Part shown: positions 38,028 to 47,562 of the stretch, piece after piece | Numbering within the stretch: the stretch's first letter is position 1 | Layout: each line of letters opens with the position of its first letter | NCBI RefSeq assembly: GCF_000015265.1 | Contig: NC_008699.1 | Location: 4,921,872-4,985,871, forward strand | Length of the DNA: 64,000 bases | Reading direction: 5' to 3' | Source of the DNA: Nocardioides sp. JS614 | GTDB lineage: Bacteria > Actinomycetota > Actinomycetes > Propionibacteriales > Nocardioidaceae | Translations under genes and position numbers: made by a program | The notes under the pieces: model-generated | The model's input: only the letters and a program-made list of their open reading frames with translations | Databases searched by the model: none | What the model was told of the DNA's origin: nothing

Positions 38028-41000
38028 ATGACCAACCCTCCATCGAGCACCTCGTCGAGCATCCCGGCGCGCACGCTGCGCCCCTGGCGGACCGCAGCGG
38101 TCACCACCGCGCTGGCGGTCGCCCTCACCACCGGCCTGTCGGCTGTCCTCGCCCCGGTCGGGGCCGCCGCACCCGCCAGCACCCAGCCCCGGCCGATCGG
38201 CGCCCACGGCCTGTCCGTCTCCTTCGACCGCCAGTCGGCCACCATCGAGCGCGGCGAGCGGTTCCGGGTGTCCGGCACCGTCTCGACGCTGAGCCAGACC
38301 TCGCTCACCGCGGTGCCCCGGACCGGTGAAGGGGTGCCGGCGAGCTTCACCCTGACCGTCACCGACCCCGCCGGCAGGGTGCTCGGCACCCAGGCCGTGA
38401 CCGCCGCCGACGACGGCAGCTTCGCCACCATGGTGCCCGGCGCCATCACCGACGGCCTCGCCGACGCGGACCTGCTGCGACTGGGCCTGCGCGCCGTGGA
38501 CGCGACGTACGACGACCACCAGGCCGCCGACGCCGGCGCCGGATCGGTGGCGGTCCGCGCGGCCGCGACCGGGCTCCAGGTCGAGAACAGCTTCGTCTCG
38601 GCCGTCGGCTGGGTGAAGCCGGGCGAGGCCTACCCCTCGCGGATCATCGTCCAGAACCCCACCGCCACCCCGGTGGCCGGCGCCTCGGTCACGATCACGG
38701 CACCCGCAGGCACGAGCTTCACGAACGCCAGCGGCCCCGGCACCCACCCGTTCAGCAGCGACACGGTGGCCTGGACGATCCCGTCGGTGCCGGCGGCGAC
38801 CGGCACGGTGCCCGGCACCGTCACCCTGGTCCTGGAGAGCAAGGCCGACACCGTCGCCCAGGACCCGACGGTGGTCTGGCGCGACCTGTCCACCACCGCT
38901 CGCCTCACCGCGAGCACCGGGGCCCAGACCGTGGTCAGCCACGGCCCCAAGGTGATCCCGCCGAGCGACGCCTTCGACACCGCCCGGTACGGCGACCGCC
39001 CGTTCCCGGTCATCCCGGTGGAGTACCGCGACCGCGCGTACACCGCCGCGCACACCGGTGAGCAGCTCGAGGAGGTCATCAACTCCCCCGCCAAGCCCGG
39101 CTCCACCTTCAACCTGTACCAGGAGATGTCCCTGGGCCAGCTCTTCCCCAACGGCAGCGTCCCCTCCGCGGGGATCGCGACGGCCGACTTCACCAGCTAC
39201 GCCCCCGGCTTCCCGTTCACCCAGATCGACCCGACGGCCGTCAACACCTGCGCCGGCGTCACGCAGACCGACACCCCGGCCGGCGCGATCCCCGCGCCCG
39301 GCACGGTCGGCGGCCCGGCGTACACGGAGCGGATCACCAACGGCGTCTACAACCTGCCCGGCACCACCGGCTACTACGGCTCCGACGGCGCGGGCTCCGC
39401 GGTGATCGGCTCCCTCACCGGCATCTCGGCGCTCGCCCAGATCGACAGCGGCTGCGGGCCGACCAGCAAGCTCGTCGTGGACGCGGCCGCGCTCGCCGAC
39501 CCCGAGATCGACTACTCGGACTACGACACCGACAAGGACGGCGTGGTCGACTTCTTCATGGCCGTGTTCGCCGGCTGCGGCGGCAACGGCGCCTCCCAGC
39601 TCGGGCTGTGCAGCGACGACCCCCAGGACGCGCTGCCCTACGACAACGTCTGGCCGCACAGCTCGTCGCTGGAGTACTACTACAACGACGCGAAGACGGG
39701 CCTGCCCGGCTTCACCACCGACGACCAGCTCAAGGACCTCGAGGGCCGGCCGCTCTGGTACACCGACAAGACCTACAAGGACATGACCACGACCGACAAG
39801 GGCGACGCCCTCAAGGTCTTCGTCCGGGTCGGCCCCTACAACCTCAACCCCGAGACGGCCATCGACAAGGCGAGCGTGATCTCGCACGAGTACGGCCACT
39901 CGCTCGGGCTGCCGGACTTCTACTCCGTCGGCGGCCGCGAGACCTACGGCGACTGGAACCTGATGGCGACCGACAAGTCGCAGAACATGGACGCCTTCTC
40001 CCGCCAGGAGCTCGGCTGGGTCGTCCCGCAGGTGCTCCGGGCAGGCGAGACCCGGACCGTCGACGGCTGGACCGACTCCAAGCAGGACACCGGCACGATC
40101 ACGTGGCAGCGCCCCGACGGGACGCCGTACACGCTCACCAACGGGCCGGACGGCGTGGTCCACAACTCGCTGATGTACGTCGCGCGGCTGCCCGGTCGTC
40201 AGCTGATCGACCCGGCCAAGTTCGACACGGGTGACAAGGCGACCAAGACCCACGCGTGGTTCTCCGGCGCCGGCAACGACTTCGGCTGCGCCAACAACGG
40301 CGGCGGCCACAACCTCGACATCGCGATCCCGGGGATCAAGGACCTGCCCGCCGGCTCGACGGTCCGGCTGGACCTCAAGTCGCTGTTCGACATCGAGTGG
40401 GACTTCGACTACGGCTTCGTGCTGACCTCCAAGGACGGCGGGAAGAGCTTCACCTCCCACGAGTCGCTGCGCGACACCCCGACCACGACGCCGATGACCT
40501 CGAACCCGAACCAGAGCTCCTGCCAGTCGGCGTACGGCAACGGCATCACCGGATCGAGCGGGTCCTACTCCGACCCGGTCACGGTCCAGCTCGACCGCAC
40601 CACCGGCAACTACCCCGACTCGCAGTTCGTGGCCGACAGCTTCGACATCTCCGACCTCGTCGGGGCGGCCACCCCGGTGCTGCGGTTCAGCTACGCGACC
40701 GACCCGGGGCTGGCCCGACCCGGCTGGTTCATCGACGACCTCAAGGTCACCGCGACCACCCCGAGCGGCGAGAAGGTGCTGCTGCAGACCGACCTGGAGA
40801 AGGACGGTGGTCCGAGCGACCCGCGGATCTTCAACGGCGGCTGCCAGGCCGACAACCCGGGCAGCGACTGCACCAAGGGCTGGCAGTTCGTGACCGCCGG
40901 TGACGAGGCGGCCTTCGACCACGGCTACTACCTGGAGATGCGGGACCGCTCCGGCTTCGACCTCGACGGGCACGGACAGATCGACCGCGACCCGATCGGC

Positions 41001-42086
41001 TTCGAGCCCGGGCTCTACCTCGCCTACACCGACGAGGCACACGGGTACGGCAACGCGGGGACCGACTCCCCGCCGGCCCAGTCGCCCCTGGACTCGACCC
41101 CCGAGCCCGGCAACGACACGCCGAACCTGAACGACGCGGCGTTCACGGCGGCCGCGACCCGCTCGACGTACACCGACTCGGGCCCCGGGCACACCGACAA
41201 CTACACCGACCCGTCGAACACCACGGTCGACAGCCGGTACGCCGACGTCGCGAACCCGTGGCGGTTCCAGTACGGCTGCCTGGGCTTCCGGGTGCTGTCC
41301 ATGGCCGGAAACACCAACGGCCCGGCGACGTCCGACGGCGACCTGACCGGATCGGTGCGGTTCACCATGGGCACCGGCTGCGGTGACTTCGACTACGGCT
41401 ACAGCCCGACGCCGGCGCCGGCCAACACCAAGCCGTCCGCGCGGGCCACGGCCTCGGCGACGACGGTGAGGACCGGCGACGCGGTGCGCTTCAGCGGATC
41501 GGACAGCACCGACGCCGAGACGCCGAACGACCTGGACTACAGCTGGGACTTCGGTGACGGCGGCTCGACCAAGGACGCCGCCGGCTCCTTCGCCCGGCAC
41601 ACCTTCACCGAGCCCGGGACGTACGCCGTCACCCTCCTGGTCACCGACCCCGAGGGCGCCACCGACACCGACACGCTGACCGTCAAGGTCACCGGCGACT
41701 CCACAGGTCCCGGCCCCCAGCCGGGGGCCCGGACGAGCGTCAACTGCGGCTCCGCCAAGGTGACCCGGCACGGCAGCTGGCGCGACGTGCGGCCGGAGCG
41801 CGGCGGCGGCTACTGCGACAACGCCGGCAGGGGCAACGGCCGCGACACGATGACCCTGACCACCAAGGGCCCGCGTGCGGAGATCTTCTTCGGCCGCTCG
41901 GTCCACGGCGGGAAGGCGGCGCTGTTCGTCGACGGCACGCAGGTCGGGACGATCAGCTTCCGCAACAAGAACAGCACCCCGGTCATCGCCTACCGCAAGG
42001 TGCTGCGCGGCCTCGGCTCCGGCAAGCACCAGCTCCGCCTGGTGGTGCTCACGGGCCGGGCCTACGTGGACCGGTTCCGCTTCTAG
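38028..42086 (+). CDS. Secreted M6-family metalloprotease with PKD domain
   Basis: 1352 residues. The signal peptide is about 1-50 (RTAAVTTALAVALTTGLSAV, cleavage near GAAAPAS). After Ig-like domains (about 60-330) comes the zinc-protease domain of the immune-inhibitor-A kind, with VISHEYGHSLGLPDFYSVGG (HExxH near 620) and NLMATD. A region with a WDFDYGFVLTSKDGG module (MAM/CUB-like, about 780-980) follows, then a PKD domain about 1137-1221 (DYSWDFGDGGSTKD), and a C-terminal beta domain with two cysteines (NCGSAKV, GGYCDNAGRG). It digests extracellular proteins. The start is ATG 38028; the longer open frame is not signal-like. Single gene. Confidence 0.9.
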   Translation: MTNPPSSTSSSIPARTLRPWRTAAVTTALAVALTTGLSAVLAPVGAAAPASTQPRPIGAHGLSVSFDRQSATIERGERFRVSGTVSTLSQTSLTAVPRTGEGVPASFTLTVTDPAGRVLGTQAVTAADDGSFATMVPGAITDGLADADLLRLGLRAVDATYDDHQAADAGAGSVAVRAAATGLQVENSFVSAVGWVKPGEAYPSRIIVQNPTATPVAGASVTITAPAGTSFTNASGPGTHPFSSDTVAWTIPSVPAATGTVPGTVTLVLESKADTVAQDPTVVWRDLSTTARLTASTGAQTVVSHGPKVIPPSDAFDTARYGDRPFPVIPVEYRDRAYTAAHTGEQLEEVINSPAKPGSTFNLYQEMSLGQLFPNGSVPSAGIATADFTSYAPGFPFTQIDPTAVNTCAGVTQTDTPAGAIPAPGTVGGPAYTERITNGVYNLPGTTGYYGSDGAGSAVIGSLTGISALAQIDSGCGPTSKLVVDAAALADPEIDYSDYDTDKDGVVDFFMAVFAGCGGNGASQLGLCSDDPQDALPYDNVWPHSSSLEYYYNDAKTGLPGFTTDDQLKDLEGRPLWYTDKTYKDMTTTDKGDALKVFVRVGPYNLNPETAIDKASVISHEYGHSLGLPDFYSVGGRETYGDWNLMATDKSQNMDAFSRQELGWVVPQVLRAGETRTVDGWTDSKQDTGTITWQRPDGTPYTLTNGPDGVVHNSLMYVARLPGRQLIDPAKFDTGDKATKTHAWFSGAGNDFGCANNGGGHNLDIAIPGIKDLPAGSTVRLDLKSLFDIEWDFDYGFVLTSKDGGKSFTSHESLRDTPTTTPMTSNPNQSSCQSAYGNGITGSSGSYSDPVTVQLDRTTGNYPDSQFVADSFDISDLVGAATPVLRFSYATDPGLARPGWFIDDLKVTATTPSGEKVLLQTDLEKDGGPSDPRIFNGGCQADNPGSDCTKGWQFVTAGDEAAFDHGYYLEMRDRSGFDLDGHGQIDRDPIGFEPGLYLAYTDEAHGYGNAGTDSPPAQSPLDSTPEPGNDTPNLNDAAFTAAATRSTYTDSGPGHTDNYTDPSNTTVDSRYADVANPWRFQYGCLGFRVLSMAGNTNGPATSDGDLTGSVRFTMGTGCGDFDYGYSPTPAPANTKPSARATASATTVRTGDAVRFSGSDSTDAETPNDLDYSWDFGDGGSTKDAAGSFARHTFTEPGTYAVTLLVTDPEGATDTDTLTVKVTGDSTGPGPQPGARTSVNCGSAKVTRHGSWRDVRPERGGGYCDNAGRGNGRDTMTLTTKGPRAEIFFGRSVHGGKAALFVDGTQVGTISFRNKNSTPVIAYRKVLRGLGSGKHQLRLVVLTGRAYVDRFRF

Positions 42087-42145
42087 GGCGGGTGTGGCCG
42101 CGGGACGTCGTCCGGAGGAGTTCCGGGCGGCGTCCCCGAGGCAGG

Positions 42146-43735
42146 TCAGCGCCGGCCGGTCTTGAACATCCCCCGCGCGATCTCGCGGGCGGCGGTACGC
42201 ATGAAGTCCTTGAACGCGTCGGACTTCACGACCTGCTCGACCACGCTGTCGTCCTTCGGGGGCCTGCTGCTGGGCTTGTCGGTGCTGGGCTTCGGGACCG
42301 GCACCGGGCGCGGCGCCGGATCAGGGTCCGGGCCGGGGGCGCCCGCCTGCTCGCGGTCCTGCTTCGCGGCACCCTGCTCGAGCCGGTCGGCGAGGATCTC
42401 GCGCGCGGACTCCCGGTCGATCGCGGCCTGGTACTTCGCGGCCCGCGGGCTGGCCGCGACGGTGGCGGTGAGGACGTCGGGATCGCACGGATCCATCCGC
42501 GACTGGGGCGCCCGCAGGCGGGTCCAGGCCACCGGCGTCGGCGCACCGCGCTCGTTCATCACGGTCACCACGGCCTCGCCGATCCCGAGGCCGGTGATGA
42601 CCTGCCCGAGGTCGTCGTACCCACTGGTCGGGTAGGTCGCCACGGTCGCCTTGAGCGCCTTGGCGTCGTTGGGGGTGTGCGCGCGCAGCTGGTGCTGGAT
42701 CCGCGAACCGAGCTGGGCGAGCACCGCGTCGGGCACGTCGGTGGGGCTCTGGGTCACGAAGAACACCCCGACCCCCTTCGACCGGATCAGCCGCACGGTC
42801 TGGGCGACCTGGTCGAGGAACGCCTTGGACGCGTCGGCGAAGAGCAGGTGCGCCTCGTCGAAGAAGAACACCAGCCTCGGCTTGTCCACGTCCCCGACCT
42901 CGGGAAGGTCGTGGAACAGGTCGGCGAGCAGCCACATCAGGAACGTCGAGAAGATCGCCGGCCGGTCCTGCAGCTGCGGCAGCTCGACCAGCGAGACGAG
43001 GCCGCGGCCGTCGGGGGCGAGCTGGAGCAGGTCCGCCGACTCGAACTCCGGCTCGCCGAAGAACACGTCGCCGCCCTGGTCCTCCAGGCCGATCAGCTCG
43101 CGCAGGATCACCCCGGCGGTCGCCGACGACAGCCCACCCAGCGCCTTGAGCTCGGCCTTGCCCTCGTCGCTGAGCAGGTGCGCGAGCACCGCGCGGAGGT
43201 CGGCGAGGTCGAGCAGCGGCAGGCCGGCCCGGTCGGCGTAGTGGAAGACCAGCCCCAGGCTGGACTCCTGGGTGTCGTTGAGGCCCAGCACCTTGCTCAG
43301 CAGGGTCGGCCCGAACGCGCTCATGGTGACCCGCAGCGGCAGCCCGGGCCCGACGCCGCCGATCGCGTAGAACTCCACGGGGAAGCCGGCGGCCGCCCAC
43401 TCCTGGCCGACGGTGGCGGCCCGGGCGCTGAGCTTCTCGCTCGCGGTGCCCGGCTGGGCCAGCCCGGACAGGTCGCCCTTGATGTCCGCGGCGAAGACCG
43501 GGACGCCCTGGGCGCTGAGCTGCTCGACGAGCAGCTGAAGAGTCCTGGTCTTGCCGGTGCCGGTCGCCCCGGCCACCAGGCCGTGCCGGTTCAGCATCGC
43601 CAACGGAATCCGGACCGGTACGTCGACCAGCTGGTCGGCGGCGAGCATCAGGGCGCCGAGCTCGAGGGCCGGACCCTCGAAGCGGTAGCCCGCGGCGACC
43701 TGCTCGGCGATCGGCGACGTCATGTCCGCAGTCAT
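42146..43735 (-). CDS. HerA/DUF853-type ATPase
   Basis: 529 residues. The HerA-FtsK-like P-loop is near the N-terminus (HGLVAGATGTGKTRTLQLLV), Walker B is RLVFFFDEAHLLFADASKAF (about 285), and FFVTQSPTDVPDAVLAQLGS serves as sensor. This is the DUF853 family of predicted DNA-translocating ATPases, whose function in bacteria is undefined. The C-terminal 80 residues are charged and Pro-rich, then a helix ends GMFKTGRR. TAGGGT lies 6 nt upstream of the ATG at 43735. Stand-alone gene; no nuclease partner (NurA-like) is adjacent. Confidence 0.9.
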   Translation of the reverse strand: MTADMTSPIAEQVAAGYRFEGPALELGALMLAADQLVDVPVRIPLAMLNRHGLVAGATGTGKTRTLQLLVEQLSAQGVPVFAADIKGDLSGLAQPGTASEKLSARAATVGQEWAAAGFPVEFYAIGGVGPGLPLRVTMSAFGPTLLSKVLGLNDTQESSLGLVFHYADRAGLPLLDLADLRAVLAHLLSDEGKAELKALGGLSSATAGVILRELIGLEDQGGDVFFGEPEFESADLLQLAPDGRGLVSLVELPQLQDRPAIFSTFLMWLLADLFHDLPEVGDVDKPRLVFFFDEAHLLFADASKAFLDQVAQTVRLIRSKGVGVFFVTQSPTDVPDAVLAQLGSRIQHQLRAHTPNDAKALKATVATYPTSGYDDLGQVITGLGIGEAVVTVMNERGAPTPVAWTRLRAPQSRMDPCDPDVLTATVAASPRAAKYQAAIDRESAREILADRLEQGAAKQDREQAGAPGPDPDPAPRPVPVPKPSTDKPSSRPPKDDSVVEQVVKSDAFKDFMRTAAREIARGMFKTGRR

Positions 43736-43741
43736 GACGGC

Positions 43742-43747
43742 ACCCTA
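43742..43747 (-). promoter_or_regulatory. -10 box of a leaderless promoter (TAGGGT, minus strand)
   Basis: TAGGGT on the minus strand, 6 nt upstream of ATG 43735. Confidence 0.6.
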
Positions 43748-43833
43748 CGGCGCGGTCGTCGCCCACCGAGCGCCACCGACCGCCAGGACTCCCGACTCGA
43801 CGGTTCTTGCGGCGGGTCTGGTTCCAGCGGTCG

Positions 43834-45285
43834 TCAGGAGCGGGAGGCGGCCCACTCCAGCAGTGCGGCCCGGGCCTCCTCCTCGGCCATCGGCCCGCGG
43901 TCCATGCGCAGCTCGAGGAGGTACTGGTACGCGGCCCCGACCTCACGGCCCGGGCCGATGCCGAGGATCTCCATGATCTGGTTGCCGTCCAGGTCGGGGC
44001 GGAGGGCGTCGAGCTCCTCCTGCTCGGAGAGCCGGGCGATCCGCGCCTCGAGGTCGTCGTAGGTCCGGCGGAGCCGGTCGGCCTTGCGCTGGTTGCGGGT
44101 GGTGCAGTCGGCACGGGTGACGACGTGCAGGCGTCCGAGCTGGTCGCCGGCGTCGCGGACGTAGCGGCGCACGGCGGAGTCGGTCCACTCGCCGGTGCCG
44201 TAGCCGTGGAAGCGCAGGTGCAGCTCGACCAGCTTGGTGACGGCGTCGGTCTCGTCGTTGGAGAACCGCAGCGCCCGCATCCGCTTGCGGGTCATCTTGG
44301 CGCCGACCACGTCGTGGTGGTGGAACGTCACGGTCCCGTCGTCGATGAAGCGGCGGGTCCGCGGCTTGCCGACGTCGTGCATGAGCGCGGCGAAGCGGGT
44401 GACGAAGTCGGGGCCGCCGCCCGGCAGCCGCGACTCCAGGTCGATCGCCTGCTCGAGCACGGTCAGCGTGTGCTCGTAGACGTCCTTGTGGCGGTGGTGC
44501 TCGTCGCGCTCCAGCGCGAGCGCGGGCAGCTCGGGGAGCACCAGCGCGGCCAGCCCGGTGTCGACCAGGAGCCGCAGCCCGAGGCGGGGGTACGGCGCGC
44601 ACACCAGCTTGACCAGCTCGTCGCGGACCCGCTCGGCGGAGATGATCTCGATCCGCCCGGCCATCGCGGTCATCGCCGCGACGACAGCCGGGTCGACGCC
44701 GAACCCGAGCTGGGCGGCGAACCGCGCGGCGCGCATCATCCGCAGCGGGTCGTCGGAGAAGGAGTCCTCGGGCCGTCCCGGGGTGCGCAGCACCCGCTCG
44801 GCGAGGTCGACCACCCCGCCGTACGGGTCCTCGAGCTCGCGCCCGGGCACCCGGACCGCCATCGCGTTCACCGTGAAGTCCCGGCGCCCGAGGTCTCCGG
44901 CGAGGGTGTCCCCGAAGTCGACGGTGGGCTTGCGCGAGTCCGGGTCGTAGGCCTCGGAGCGGTAGGTCGTGATCTCCACCTGCCACTCGCCCTTGCGGCA
45001 GCCGATGGTGCCGAAGGCGCGGCCCATGTCCCAGACCGCGTCCGCCCAGCCCTTCAGCAGCGCCTCGGTCTGCTCGGGACGCGCGGACGTCGTGAAGTCG
45101 AGGTCGTTGTGCTGGCGGCCGAGCATGGCATCGCGCACCGGCCCGCCGACCAGCGCCAGCTCGTGCCCGGCCTGCGTGAACCGCTCGCCGAGGTCGTCGA
45201 TGACGGGCGCGATCCGGTCCAGCTCCGCGGTGACCGCCCGCTGGGCATCGGCCATGGAGAGCGGCGGGGGCACGGCGTCGGGCAC
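43834..45285 (-). CDS. pcnA: CCA-adding enzyme / tRNA nucleotidyltransferase
   Basis: 483 residues from GTG 45285. The class II nucleotidyltransferase head has LVGGPVRDAMLGRQHNDLDF (about 45-64) with its two Asp residues, and RRDFTVNAMAVRV. RNA-binding DDPLRMMRAARFAAQLGFGV follows, then an HD domain (FAALMHDVGKPRTRRF, about 280). It adds or repairs the 3' CCA of tRNAs. Corresponds by position to Rv3907c. TAGACT lies 8 nt before the GTG, so the message is probably leaderless. Divergent from the DUF6049 gene over only 69 bp, with face-to-face promoters. Confidence 0.94.
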   Translation of the reverse strand: MPDAVPPPLSMADAQRAVTAELDRIAPVIDDLGERFTQAGHELALVGGPVRDAMLGRQHNDLDFTTSARPEQTEALLKGWADAVWDMGRAFGTIGCRKGEWQVEITTYRSEAYDPDSRKPTVDFGDTLAGDLGRRDFTVNAMAVRVPGRELEDPYGGVVDLAERVLRTPGRPEDSFSDDPLRMMRAARFAAQLGFGVDPAVVAAMTAMAGRIEIISAERVRDELVKLVCAPYPRLGLRLLVDTGLAALVLPELPALALERDEHHRHKDVYEHTLTVLEQAIDLESRLPGGGPDFVTRFAALMHDVGKPRTRRFIDDGTVTFHHHDVVGAKMTRKRMRALRFSNDETDAVTKLVELHLRFHGYGTGEWTDSAVRRYVRDAGDQLGRLHVVTRADCTTRNQRKADRLRRTYDDLEARIARLSEQEELDALRPDLDGNQIMEILGIGPGREVGAAYQYLLELRMDRGPMAEEEARAALLEWAASRS

Positions 45286-45293
45286 GGGAGTCG

Positions 45294-45299
45294 AGTCTA
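45294..45299 (-). promoter_or_regulatory. -10 box of a leaderless promoter (TAGACT, minus strand)
   Basis: TAGACT on the minus strand, 8 nt upstream of GTG 45285. Confidence 0.55.
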
Positions 45300-45341
45300 G
45301 TGGTTGCGGAGCGGGGCCCGGACCGGCACAGCATCCCCGGA

Positions 45342-45354
45342 TAGAGTCGCTGCC
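45342..45354 (+). promoter_or_regulatory. -10 box of a leaderless promoter (TAGAGT)
   Basis: TAGAGT at 45342-45347, 7 nt before GTG 45355; back to back with the pcnA promoter. Confidence 0.6.
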
Positions 45355-47562
45355 GTGCTTCGCCCGCTGTCGCTGCTGCCTGCCCTCACGGCGGTGGCCT
45401 CGCTGGCGGCGTTCCTCCTGATGCCGGCGGGGCCGGCCCAGGCCCAGGCGCCGGCGGCGAGGCGGGCCGCCGCGACGACACCGTTGGCGATGACGATCGA
45501 CAGCCTGACGCCCTCCGAGATCCCGCGCGACGGGCCGGTCCGGGTGACCGGCACGGTCACCAACCAGGACACCGAGACCTGGACCACCGTCAACGTCTAC
45601 GCCTTCGTCTCCGACACCCCGATGACGACCTCGGCCGAGCTGGCCGACGCCGCCGAGACCGCTGAGGACAGCCAGGTGGGCGAGCGGATCATCGAGGAGT
45701 CGGCACCCGGGACCCAGGACACGATCGACCAGCTCGCCCCGAACGCGACCGAGCGGTTCTCGCTCACCATCCCGCGGCGGTACCTCCCCTCCACCACGCC
45801 CGGGGTCTACTGGTTCGGCGTCCACGCGCTCGGCCAGGGACCCGCGGGCCGCGACGAGACCGCGGACGGCCGCGCCCGCACCTTCCTGCCGCTGGCGCCG
45901 CCGGCCCGGGGCAGGGCGGCCCAGAAGGCCGTCCAGGCCGCGCTCGTGGTGCCGATCCGGCGCCAGATCGAGCACGCCGCCGACGGGTCCATCGGCGGCG
46001 TCGAGTCCTGGGTGGAGGCGCTGGGCACCGGCGGCACGCTGCGGTCGCTGGTCGACCTCGGAGTCGCGGCGGGCTCGCGCCCGATCACCTGGCTGCTCGA
46101 CCCGGCGGTGCCCGACGCGGTCCGCCAGCTGGTTGCCGGCAACCCACCCCGCTCGCTGGGCCCCACCGTCGCCGAGGGGGGCGAGGGCTCGGAGTCGCCG
46201 GACGCCACCCCGTCGCCCACCGACGGCACCGAACCCGACGGCACCGGCAGCTCCGACCCCCCCGGCGCGGACAGCAGCGGGGAGGACAGCGGCGGGGAGG
46301 AGCCGGCACCCGAGCTCGCGCCCGAGGTGCAGCAGGCGGCGGACCTGGGGTCCAGCTGGCTGGAGGCGCTGCACGACGGGCTCGAGGGCCACGAGATCCT
46401 CACCCTGCCGTACGGCGACGTCGACGTCGCCGCGGCCGCGAAGTACGACCCGGCCACCTACCGAGCGGCGCGCAAGCGCTCCACCGGCGACCTCGCGCCG
46501 TGGGGGCTGCCGACGACCCCGGCCGTGTCCTCGCCGGCCGGCTACCTCGACGCCGGCGGGCTCCGCCTGGCGGAGCCCGCGAGCACGGTGCTCGTCACCG
46601 ACCGGATGCTCGGTCCCCGGGCGCCGTCGGTGGTGCGCACCGAGGGCCACACCCTCGCCGTGTCCTCCTCGGGCGCGGCCTCGGGCGGGCCGGGCCCGAC
46701 GGATCGGATGACCCCGCTCGCCCTGCGCCAGCGGATCGTGAGCGAGGCCGCGGTCCGGCTGCTCACCCGCGGCCGCAAACCCCTGGTCGTCACCCTGCCG
46801 ACGACCTGGTCGGCCCCGTCGGCCGACGGGTTCTTCGAGGGGCTCGACCTGGACTGGCTCAACCTGACCGACCTCACGACGATCACCCAGCGCGCCGGGA
46901 CCGCCGTGCCGATCGACCGGCTCCGCTACCCCGACGGCCAGGACCGGCTCGAGCTCGATGCGGACGTGTTCACCGCCGCCGGCGACCTGATCCAGGCGGG
47001 CGACTCGCTGCAGAACCTGCTGACCAACAACGACGAGGTCGGCAGCACCGTCCGCGACGAGGCGTTCACGGACGTCTCCTACTCCGACCGGCTGCGGCCG
47101 GTGACCGCCCGCGCCTCGGCGGACCAGTCCCGGGCCTGGATCGAGAGCCGGCTGCGCGGCGTACGCATCGATGCGCCGAAGGCGGTGATCCTCTCCAGCG
47201 GCAGCGGCCGGTTCGCCGCCACGATCACCAACTCCCTGGACCAGCCGGTCAGCGTGCGGGTCCGCGCCGTCGCCGACCCGCCGCTCGAGGTGGCGGTGCC
47301 CACGGACACGATCGACATCGGACCCGACAACCGCGCGACGGTGCTGCTCAACGCGTCGTCCTCGGCCGTCGGCATCCGCAACGTCACGCTGCTCCTCACC
47401 GACGTCGACAACGTGCCCCTGGGCTCCTCCGACGACCTGCCGATCCGTTCCAACCGGGTGAGCAGCGTGATCTGGCTGATCATCGGCACCGGTATCGCAC
47501 TGCTCTTCGGCGCGATCGCGGTGCGCCTGGTCCGTCGGGTCCGCGCAGCGAGGCGGTCATGA
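45355..47562 (+). CDS. DUF6049-family exported membrane-anchored protein
   Basis: 735 residues: signal peptide (SLLPALTAVASLAAFLLMPA, cleavage near AQAQAP), a long extracytoplasmic part, and one C-terminal membrane helix (VIWLIIGTGIALLFGAIAVR) with a short Arg-rich tail. A low-complexity acidic/Pro/Ser stretch lies around 280-320. The family sits in front of murJ in most actinobacteria (Rv3909 in M. tuberculosis) and its role is unknown, presumably envelope-related. The start GTG was chosen from the TAGAGT box; the longer frame has no ribosome binding site. Its stop overlaps the murJ start (ATGA), so expression is coupled. Confidence 0.9.
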   Translation: MLRPLSLLPALTAVASLAAFLLMPAGPAQAQAPAARRAAATTPLAMTIDSLTPSEIPRDGPVRVTGTVTNQDTETWTTVNVYAFVSDTPMTTSAELADAAETAEDSQVGERIIEESAPGTQDTIDQLAPNATERFSLTIPRRYLPSTTPGVYWFGVHALGQGPAGRDETADGRARTFLPLAPPARGRAAQKAVQAALVVPIRRQIEHAADGSIGGVESWVEALGTGGTLRSLVDLGVAAGSRPITWLLDPAVPDAVRQLVAGNPPRSLGPTVAEGGEGSESPDATPSPTDGTEPDGTGSSDPPGADSSGEDSGGEEPAPELAPEVQQAADLGSSWLEALHDGLEGHEILTLPYGDVDVAAAAKYDPATYRAARKRSTGDLAPWGLPTTPAVSSPAGYLDAGGLRLAEPASTVLVTDRMLGPRAPSVVRTEGHTLAVSSSGAASGGPGPTDRMTPLALRQRIVSEAAVRLLTRGRKPLVVTLPTTWSAPSADGFFEGLDLDWLNLTDLTTITQRAGTAVPIDRLRYPDGQDRLELDADVFTAAGDLIQAGDSLQNLLTNNDEVGSTVRDEAFTDVSYSDRLRPVTARASADQSRAWIESRLRGVRIDAPKAVILSSGSGRFAATITNSLDQPVSVRVRAVADPPLEVAVPTDTIDIGPDNRATVLLNASSSAVGIRNVTLLLTDVDNVPLGSSDDLPIRSNRVSSVIWLIIGTGIALLFGAIAVRLVRRVRAARRS

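Noticed and set aside
37866..42029. A 1387-residue minus-strand open frame across the M6 protease gene
   Set aside because: Repetitive Val/Gly/Arg composition mirroring the plus-strand codons; the plus frame has a signal peptide, HExxH and a PKD domain.
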